This document shows positions 6,534-11,003 of a DNA stretch of 11,003 nucleotides, piece by piece. The number at the start of each line of letters is the position of its first letter. The first letter of the stretch is position 1. The stretch is taken from NCBI GenBank assembly GCA_937919015.1, contig CALFPN010000076.1:1-11003 (forward strand). The letters are read 5' to 3'. The DNA comes from an uncultured Clostridia bacterium (lineage in GTDB: Bacteria > Bacillota > Clostridia > Lachnospirales > Anaerotignaceae). Under the pieces are notes generated by a model. The model did no database searches. It was not told the DNA's origin and saw only the letters and a program-made list of their open reading frames with translations. The translations under genes were made by a program, and so were the position numbers.

Positions 6534-7840
6534 GTACGAGAGATCTCTTTTTGATGGCTTTGCGGAACCTATGGAAGCGAAAACTCAGAACGGCATTGAC
6601 AGTGCTGGGGGTTGTCATCGGTACGGCCTCCATTGTGGTCATGGTCTCCATCGGCATTGGCATGAATCGGGGCTTTGCCCAACAGCTGGAAAGCTGGGGC
6701 AGTCTGCAGGTTATCAATGTTTATCCCAGTGGCGGTATGGTCTATGACGATGCCACGGGGGATATGAAACAGGAGAACAAGACCAATGAGCTGAATGCAC
6801 AGGCGGTAGAGCAGTTCCGGCAGATCGAATCTGTGGAGGCGGTTTCCCCTGTGATACAGGAATATCTGTATTTTAGTGTGGGAAAATATGTGGCAGATGC
6901 CAGCGTTATGGGCATCGAGCCAGATACCATGGCTGCCCTTGGGTATTCTGTGGAAGAGGGCAGACCATTGGAGGCGGGAGACCAGAAGACCCTTGTTTTT
7001 GGCGGCGGCGTGGAATTTTATGACCCGAAGCTGAGCTGGGAAATGCGTTATGCTGCGGACCCCCCTGCGGTGGATCTCCTGAATGAGACCATCAACGTTT
7101 CCTATGACTGGAATTATGGCACAAAACATGCCGATAAAAGCATTAAGCCCATCAAAATGCAGGCCGTAGGCAAAACATCGGCAGAGGGCGGCAATGCATG
7201 GTCAGTTTTCATGCCTATGGATGAATTGCAGGAGATTCAGAAAGCCAGACAGGAATGGGAAGCAGAAAAAAACGGCAATAAAAACACGGAAAAGAATAAA
7301 TCCAAGGAATACAGCGAAGTCCTTGTAAAAGTAGACGATATCGACCGTGTGCAGGCGGTACAGCAGGAGATCAAGGATATGGGATTCCGTGCTTCTAGCC
7401 TGACGGATCAGCTGGAAAGCATGAAGGAGACCACGAAAATGCTGCGTCTGGTATTGGGTGCCATCGGTGCAATCTCCATGGTGGTGGCTGCGATCAGTAT
7501 CACCAATACCATGGTCATGGCCATCTATGAACGTACCAAAGAGATTGGTATTATGAAGGTCATCGGGGCTTCGCTCAGGGATATCAAGCGGCTGTTCCTG
7601 ACGGAAGCGGCTCTGATCGGATTTTCCGGCGGGATCGTAGGCATTGTTGTCAGCTTTGGCGTATCCTTTGTTGTCAACCGCATTGCGGCGGGGCAGGGCA
7701 GTACCATGCAGTCTGCCATTCCCCTTTGGCTGGCGTTGGGGGCTGTGGGTTTTGCCACGGCAGTCGGCATCCTTTCCGGTTATCTGCCGGCGAAGCGGGC
7801 CATGAAATTAAGTGCTTTGACAGCCATCAAAACAGAATGA
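6530..7840 (+). CDS. MacB/FtsX-type ABC transporter permease
   Basis: A 436-residue permease of the MacB/FtsX (type VII ABC) superfamily. TM1 (about 20-45, in TALTVLGVVIGTASIVVMVS) has the LTxLGxxIGxxxVVxxxSIG pattern of MacB-like permeases. It is followed by a large extracytoplasmic MacB_PCD-like domain (about 46-300) and three C-terminal TM helices (about 306-330, 360-385, 397-418). The coupling element YERTKEIGIMKVIGA (333-347) and the ending GYLPAKRAMKLSALTAIK are characteristic. The extracytoplasmic domain contains a strongly charged Lys/Glu/Asn stretch at 239-263 that looks like a flexible insertion. The ATG overlaps the stop of the Ig-repeat gene (ATGA), which implies coupled translation and a complex of the two products with the ATPase. 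The substrate is unknown: members export peptides or macrolides, extract lipoproteins or activate cell wall hydrolases, and nothing here decides among these. Confidence 0.92.
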   Translation: MSTRDLFLMALRNLWKRKLRTALTVLGVVIGTASIVVMVSIGIGMNRGFAQQLESWGSLQVINVYPSGGMVYDDATGDMKQENKTNELNAQAVEQFRQIESVEAVSPVIQEYLYFSVGKYVADASVMGIEPDTMAALGYSVEEGRPLEAGDQKTLVFGGGVEFYDPKLSWEMRYAADPPAVDLLNETINVSYDWNYGTKHADKSIKPIKMQAVGKTSAEGGNAWSVFMPMDELQEIQKARQEWEAEKNGNKNTEKNKSKEYSEVLVKVDDIDRVQAVQQEIKDMGFRASSLTDQLESMKETTKMLRLVLGAIGAISMVVAAISITNTMVMAIYERTKEIGIMKVIGASLRDIKRLFLTEAALIGFSGGIVGIVVSFGVSFVVNRIAAGQGSTMQSAIPLWLALGAVGFATAVGILSGYLPAKRAMKLSALTAIKTE

Positions 7841-7848
7841 AAATTGTG

Positions 7849-7907
7849 AAAAATGCCCTATTACACAGAAAGGTTTTATAAAATTCCTTGTGATAGGGTA
7901 TTTTTTG
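7849..7907 (+). terminator. Terminator after the ABC operon (long hairpin)
   Basis: AAAAATGCCCTAT (7849-7861) pairs with ATAGGGTATTTTT (7893-7905), 13 bp with one G-T pair, followed by more T. The intervening 31 nt can fold further (AAGG...CCTT around TTTTATAAAA). The hairpin starts 9 bases after the permease stop. Confidence 0.82.
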
Positions 7908-8023
7908 GGTAAAAAAAGATGCATAATATTGACTTTTTTGTCATAGACTAATGAGAAAAGGTCGAAACATATCCCGCTGGGATGAAAAAAGTCCAAAATA
8001 ATAAGAATCTTTCTGGAAATCCC

Positions 8024-8052
8024 TTGAAAAAGAAATGAAAAAGAGATATACT
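8024..8052 (+). promoter_or_regulatory. Near-consensus sigma-A promoter of the Nudix operon
   Basis: TTGAAA (8024-8029), a 17-bp spacer and TATACT (8047-8052). The predicted start near 8059 gives a leader of about 34 nt. The rest of the 7908-8023 stretch holds no gene that I can support. It contains a TTGACT at 7929-7934 without a good -10 partner, and a short ATCCC-GCT-GGGAT dyad at about 7969-7981. Confidence 0.75.
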
Positions 8053-8092
8053 ATGGGAAGATATGAAAATTGAAGAAGGCGGAGGGAAAACG

Positions 8093-8557
8093 ATGATAGA
8101 AGCAGTAAGCTGCGGCGGCATCGTCATATACAAGTGGAAGATCCTTCTGCTGTATAAAAACCAGAACGGCAGATACATGGGCTGGGTCCTTCCCAAAGGA
8201 ACCGTAGAGGAAGGCGAAACCTATCGGCAGACAGCCTTGCGTGAGGTTAAAGAGGAAAGCGGTGCCAGCGGCGAAATCATCAAGTACGTCGGCAAAACCC
8301 AGTATACCTTCAAGGGCAGTGAGGATACCGTCAGCAAAACGGTGCACTGGTATCTGATGAGTGCAAACTCTTTTTACTGCAAGCCCCAGAGCGAGGAATT
8401 TTTCGCTGATGCCGGTTTTTATAAATTCCACGAGGCCTACCATCTGCTGAAGTTTAACGATGAACGCCAGATCCTGAAAAAGGCATACTATGAATATAGT
8501 GAGATGCGCAAGAACAAAGAGTTCTTGAGAAAAAAATTCGGTGAAAGCAAATCATAA
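8093..8557 (+). CDS. Nudix hydrolase, Ap4A-hydrolase/MutT-like
   Basis: A 154-residue Nudix protein. The Nudix box is complete: G36-x5-E42-x7-R50-E51-V-x-E54-E55-x-G57-A58, preceded by GWVLPKG (30-36). The conserved REVKEE core binds the Mg2+ ions needed to cleave nucleoside diphosphates linked to another group. A W-x-L/F-PKG lead-in is common in diadenosine polyphosphate and RNA-cap-type Nudix enzymes, but substrate specificity cannot be read from the sequence. After the box come beta strands (TQYTFKG, TVHWYLM) and a C-terminal helix rich in Lys and Tyr. The ATG at 8093 is chosen for GGAGGG at 8081-8086 with 6-nt spacing; the in-frame ATG at 8063 is only about 4 nt from the predicted transcript start. 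The next gene begins 22 bp after its stop with no terminator between, so both are probably co-transcribed. Confidence 0.9.
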   Translation: MIEAVSCGGIVIYKWKILLLYKNQNGRYMGWVLPKGTVEEGETYRQTALREVKEESGASGEIIKYVGKTQYTFKGSEDTVSKTVHWYLMSANSFYCKPQSEEFFADAGFYKFHEAYHLLKFNDERQILKKAYYEYSEMRKNKEFLRKKFGESKS

Positions 8558-8579
8558 AATCCAAAGGAGAGATGCGATT

Positions 8580-8873
8580 ATGAAAAAGTATTTTGAAGCA
8601 GCCCCTAATTTTGATGGTCTGAAAGAAAGAATCATCATTCTGAAAGACGGCGAAGATAAAAAAACACTGTTTGCTGTGATCGCACTGGTAACAGCAGTTT
8701 TGATTGCTGTAACAGTAGGTGTTGTTTACCTGCTGAAAACAAAAATGGATGACGAATACGAAGAAGATTGGGACTACGACTGGGATGATTTGGAAGAAGA
8801 ATTCTGTGAAGACGGTGAATGCTGCTGCACAGATAATGATGTAGATGATTCCGTAAAAGTTGAACAGGCTTGA
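8580..8873 (+). CDS. Small single-pass membrane protein with acidic Cys-bearing tail (unknown function)
   Basis: A 97-residue protein that I do not recognise. It has a hydrophilic N-terminal segment (1-28), one strong TM helix (about 29-52, AVIALVTAVLIAVTVGVVYLL) flanked by Lys on both sides, and a 40-residue tail dominated by Asp and Glu. The tail carries C76 and the triplet C81-C82-C83 (EFCEDGECCCTD). The acid clusters with four Cys could bind metal or form disulfides, but this is inference. The flanking charges do not clearly set the topology. The ATG is preceded by AAAGGAGA (8563-8570, 9-nt spacing), an excellent ribosome binding site, and the base composition of the codons resembles pgk, so expression may be high. 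It shares the Nudix promoter and is followed by its own terminator. Confidence 0.8.
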   Translation: MKKYFEAAPNFDGLKERIIILKDGEDKKTLFAVIALVTAVLIAVTVGVVYLLKTKMDDEYEEDWDYDWDDLEEEFCEDGECCCTDNDVDDSVKVEQA

Positions 8874-8885
8874 TTCTCGTCCGGT

Positions 8886-8928
8886 AAAAAAGAAAGGGTT
8901 GGCATGCCTTCCATGCCCTCTTTTTTTA
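8886..8928 (+). terminator. Terminator after the Nudix / small membrane protein operon
   Basis: GGCATG (8901-8906) pairs with CATGCC (8912-8917) across a 5-nt loop (CCTTC). Past a two-base bulge (TT), the lower stem continues as AAAGGG against CTCTTT with a G-T pair, and the right arm runs into seven or more T. The T run overlaps the predicted -35 region of cggR, so the two units are tightly packed. Confidence 0.82.
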
Positions 8929-8953
8929 CTTATGGTGGGACAAAAAATATATT
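8925..8953 (+). promoter_or_regulatory. Predicted cggR promoter
   Basis: TTTACT (8925-8930), a 17-bp spacer and TATATT (8948-8953). The predicted start is near 8960, about 33 nt before the cggR ATG. The match is moderate, but it coincides with the pair of GGGAC elements, as expected for an autoregulated promoter. Confidence 0.5.
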
Positions 8954-8960
8954 GCGGGAC
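8937..8960 (+). promoter_or_regulatory. Tandem GGGACAAAA elements at the cggR promoter (CggR-type operator)
   Basis: GGGACAAAAAATATA (from 8937) and GGGACAAAATATAG (from 8956) repeat with a period of 19 bp. The Bacillus subtilis CggR operator, as I recall it, is a tandem of CGGGAC-N6-TGTC repeated every ~20 bp. Here the GGGAC half is kept twice, but the TGTC half is weak. One copy lies between -35 and -10 and the other at the predicted start site, so binding would block transcription. Confidence 0.6.
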
Positions 8961-8992
8961 AAAATATAGCCAAATGAGGTGAGAAAGAATCA

Positions 8993-10021
8993 ATGGAACA
9001 TACTTTACAACTGGTGAAAAAAATTGCACCAGATCTGACGGAGGAAATGGTGAAGCGTTACCGTGTGCTGAAAACGGTTCGTTTGCTGCAGCCCTGTGGA
9101 CGCCGCCTGGTGGTGCTTTCCCTTGGTATGACAGAAAGAACGGTGCGCAGTGAGATTGAACGTCTTGCGGCGCAGAGTCTGGTACACGTTTCCAAAATCG
9201 GCATGAGTCTGACAGAGGAAGGTGTGGAAGTGCTGGAAGGTCTGGAACAGGTTTTCTCTGCGCTGACTGGTTTGTCTGTGCTGGAAGAAAAACTGGCAGA
9301 TACGCTGGGTGCTAATCGGGTATATATTGCCCAGGGTGACAGCGACGACAGCGAGCGTGCTCAGAAGGAAATGGGTCAGCTGGCTGCAAGAGTACTTTTT
9401 GAAAATACAGAAGATACCCTGCGGATCGCCATTGCCGGCGGTTCTGCCATGGCGGAGCTGGTTGAGGCAGTGCCGGAGGGGTTGGAAAGAAAGGCAAAAC
9501 TGGTCGTTCCTGCCAGAGGCAGTATCGGCCGCCGTCTGGAATTGCAGGCAGATACCTTAGCGGCAAAACTGGCAGATAAGCTGCAGTCGGATTATCGTCT
9601 GCTGCACCTGCCCGATAATTTGAGCCCTCATGTGCTGGATGAAATGAAAAAAGACCCAGATATCGCCGATGCCATCAAAGAAATGGAACAGGCAAATATC
9701 CTGCTGCTTGGTGTGGGCAATGCGCTGGAAATGGCGGAAAAACGTCATCTTGAGGATCAGATCCGTAAACAGCTGGAAAAAGACAATGCGGTTGCAGAGG
9801 CCTGCGGCTATTATTTCAACAGAAAGGGCGAAGTGGTTTATCAGACCCGCTCCATCGGTATTGATTTCAACGAGATCGACAAAATGAACTGCATCATCGT
9901 GGTTGCAGGAGGAAAGAAAAAAGCGGAAAGCTTGCTGGCAGTCAGCCACAGCATCCCCAACGGTATTTTTGTGACAGATGAAGAAGCTGCAATGGAAATG
10001 TTGAGACTTGCAGGAAAGTGA
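8993..10021 (+). CDS. cggR: CggR-type central glycolytic genes repressor (SorC/DeoR family)
   Basis: A 342-residue transcriptional repressor. The N-terminal part (about 20-75) is a winged helix-turn-helix, with the recognition region near MTERTVRSEIERLAAQSL. The rest is a SorC-type sugar-phosphate-binding domain: IAIAGGSAMAELVEAV (about 143-158), VVPARGSIGRRLELQADTLAAKLA (about 169-192), LLGVGNALEMA and a C-terminal Rossmann-like core (CIIVVAGGKKKAESLLA). The VVPARG and QADTLAAKLA motifs and the full-length match are characteristic of CggR, which releases DNA on binding fructose-1,6-bisphosphate in B. subtilis. It is followed by pgk and preceded by GGGAC repeats that resemble the CggR operator, which supports the assignment. 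The ATG follows GAGGTGAG (8975-8982) with a 10-nt gap. No terminator separates it from pgk. Confidence 0.92.
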   Translation: MEHTLQLVKKIAPDLTEEMVKRYRVLKTVRLLQPCGRRLVVLSLGMTERTVRSEIERLAAQSLVHVSKIGMSLTEEGVEVLEGLEQVFSALTGLSVLEEKLADTLGANRVYIAQGDSDDSERAQKEMGQLAARVLFENTEDTLRIAIAGGSAMAELVEAVPEGLERKAKLVVPARGSIGRRLELQADTLAAKLADKLQSDYRLLHLPDNLSPHVLDEMKKDPDIADAIKEMEQANILLLGVGNALEMAEKRHLEDQIRKQLEKDNAVAEACGYYFNRKGEVVYQTRSIGIDFNEIDKMNCIIVVAGGKKKAESLLAVSHSIPNGIFVTDEEAAMEMLRLAGK

Positions 10022-10036
10022 TTCTTATCGTATAAT
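10008..10036 (+). promoter_or_regulatory. Second promoter, in front of pgk
   Basis: TTGCAG (10008-10013), a 17-bp spacer and a perfect TATAAT (10031-10036). The -35 box lies inside the last codons of cggR and the predicted start is near 10043. It would let pgk be transcribed without cggR, at a much higher level than the weaker cggR promoter. Confidence 0.72.
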
Positions 10037-10045
10037 ATTTTTTGA

Positions 10046-10062
10046 GGGACGTTTTATGTCCC
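10046..10062 (+). promoter_or_regulatory. CggR-type operator / 5' stem-loop in the pgk leader
   Basis: GGGACGTTTTATGTCCC contains GGGAC-N6-TGTC, an almost exact copy of the CggR half-operator as I recall it (CGGGAC-N6-TGTC). It is also a dyad, GGGAC-N7-GTCCC. It sits about 3-20 bases downstream of the predicted pgk start site, a roadblock position. In RNA it would form a 5-bp stem-loop near the 5' end of the pgk transcript. There is no T run, so it is not a terminator. Confidence 0.6.
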
Positions 10063-10160
10063 AACAAGATGCATATATTATAAACTATAAATAGAATAAA
10101 AAATTTTGGAAAGATTTTATTGTATGACTGATATGGTCGAAGCAGAAAGGAGAAAAACAG

Positions 10161-11003
10161 ATGCTGAACAAGAAAACAGTTGACGATTTACAGGTAAAAG
10201 GGAAACGCGTGCTGGTAAGATGTGACTTTAACGTACCTCTGCAGGATGGCGTGATCACAGATGAAAACAGAATCACAGCAGCGCTGCCTACAATCAAAAA
10301 ACTGGTAGCAGAAGGCGGTAAAGTGATCCTGTGCTCCCACATGGGCAAACCCAAGGGCGAAGCAAAACCCGAACTGTCTCTGGCTCCCGTTGCAAAGAGA
10401 CTGTCTGAACTGCTGGAAAAAGAAGTTGTTTTTGCAAAAGATGATAACGTTGTAGGCGAAAATGCAAAAGCGGCAGTAGCGGCAATGAAAGACGGCGACG
10501 TTGTCCTGCTGGAAAACACACGCTATAGAAAAGAAGAAACAAAGAATGAAGAAAACTACAGCAAGGAACTGGCTTCTCTGGCTGATGTATTTGTAAACGA
10601 TGCTTTCGGTACAAGCCATAGAGCACACTGCTCCACAGTAGGCGTAACAGAATTTGTGGAAGAATCCGCAGTTGGTTATCTGATGGAAAAGGAAATCGAA
10701 TTCCTGGGCAACGCAGTGAATAACCCTGAAAGACCCTTCGTAGCAATTCTGGGTGGTTCTAAAGTATCCGATAAGATCAATGTCATCAATAACCTGCTGG
10801 AAAAAGTAGATACCCTGATTATTGGCGGCGGTATGGCATATACATTTGCAGTGGCACAGGGCGGCAAAGTCGGCAATTCCCTGCTGGAAGAAGATAAAGT
10901 GCCTTATGCGCTGGATATGATGAAAAAAGCAGAAGAAAAATGCGTGAAATTCCTGACTCCCGTGGATACAGTCATCACACAGGAATTCAAGAATGATACT
11001 CCC
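10161..11003 (+). CDS. pgk: Phosphoglycerate kinase, N-terminal 281 codons (partial, runs off the window)
   Basis: Glycolytic kinase that transfers the acyl phosphate of 1,3-bisphosphoglycerate to ADP in the cytoplasm. About 70% of a typical ~395-residue protein is present; the end lies beyond the window. The N-terminal signature VLVRCDFNVPL (17-27) supplies the substrate-binding Asp and Asn. SHMGKPKG (59-66) is the usual SHLGRPKG. LLENTRY (116-122) and FVNDAFGTSHRAH (148-160) are the remaining substrate-pocket motifs. GGSKVSDKI and LIIGGGMAYTF belong to the start of the nucleotide-binding domain. The ATG follows AAAGGAG (10146-10152) with 8-nt spacing. The gene lies 139 bp after cggR, without the gapA that commonly separates the two, and has its own promoter and operator-like site. 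Codon use is uniform and suggests high expression. Confidence 0.97.
   Translation, partial: MLNKKTVDDLQVKGKRVLVRCDFNVPLQDGVITDENRITAALPTIKKLVAEGGKVILCSHMGKPKGEAKPELSLAPVAKRLSELLEKEVVFAKDDNVVGENAKAAVAAMKDGDVVLLENTRYRKEETKNEENYSKELASLADVFVNDAFGTSHRAHCSTVGVTEFVEESAVGYLMEKEIEFLGNAVNNPERPFVAILGGSKVSDKINVINNLLEKVDTLIIGGGMAYTFAVAQGGKVGNSLLEEDKVPYALDMMKKAEEKCVKFLTPVDTVITQEFKNDTP

Noticed and set aside
7929..7957. TTGACT with a TGAC-N6-GTCA dyad as another promoter or operator for the Nudix operon
   Set aside because: No acceptable -10 at 16-18 bp, and the 4-bp arms are too short to mean much; the TTGAAA-N17-TATACT promoter nearer the gene explains transcription.
8063..8092. Upstream ATG for the Nudix gene (10 extra residues)
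   Set aside because: It lies about 4 nt from the predicted transcript start with no space for a ribosome binding site, while ATG 8093 follows GGAGGG at ideal spacing.
1..11003. Mobile elements, CRISPR arrays, tRNA or rRNA genes
   Set aside because: No transposase, integrase, regular repeat-spacer pattern, cloverleaf or rRNA-like stretch was seen on either strand; all long gaps are accounted for by promoters, leaders and terminators.

Overview
The window looks like a chromosomal segment of an anaerobic Firmicute, most likely a Clostridia/Lachnospirales-type gut or fermentative bacterium. The evidence is a monomeric, multi-cluster [FeFe] hydrogenase, a CggR-type glycolytic repressor next to pgk, strong purine-rich ribosome binding sites, and short intergenic gaps with hairpin-plus-T-run terminators. 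All genes read on the + strand. I see no mobile element, CRISPR array, tRNA or rRNA. The genus cannot be fixed from the sequence alone.

Layout. (1) 1-1850: the last 37 codons of an OmpR/PhoB-type response regulator, translationally coupled (GTGA overlap) to a PhoR-like sensor histidine kinase, closed by a terminator. (2) 1852-3583: a single-gene unit for a [FeFe] hydrogenase that resembles group B. It has a dyad, an extended -10 promoter and a roughly 128-nt structured leader in front, and a terminator behind. (3) 3595-7907: a three-gene operon with overlapping genes, made of a LolD/MacB-type ATPase, a secreted single-pass protein built of repeated Ig-like (CARDB/NEW3-like, COG1361-like) domains, and a MacB/FtsX-type permease. 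An 11-bp-period direct repeat of the kind bound by OmpR-family regulators sits just upstream of its -35 box. (4) 8024-8928: a Nudix hydrolase and a small membrane protein with a very acidic, cysteine-bearing tail, in one operon with a near-consensus promoter and a terminator. (5) 8925-11003: cggR and the first 281 codons of pgk. GGGAC-type operator elements lie both at the cggR promoter and at a second, near-consensus promoter in front of pgk.

How the parts fit. The CggR-type repressor probably controls its own gene and, separately, pgk. The gapA gene that normally sits between them in Bacillus-type operons is absent. The ABC operon is the least standard part: where a MacA/HlyD-type adaptor is usually encoded between ATPase and permease, it has a membrane-anchored Ig-repeat protein with an acidic cytoplasmic tail. 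This suggests a MacB-superfamily system that works through an extracellular Ig scaffold. The two-component system is a plausible but unproven regulator of it.
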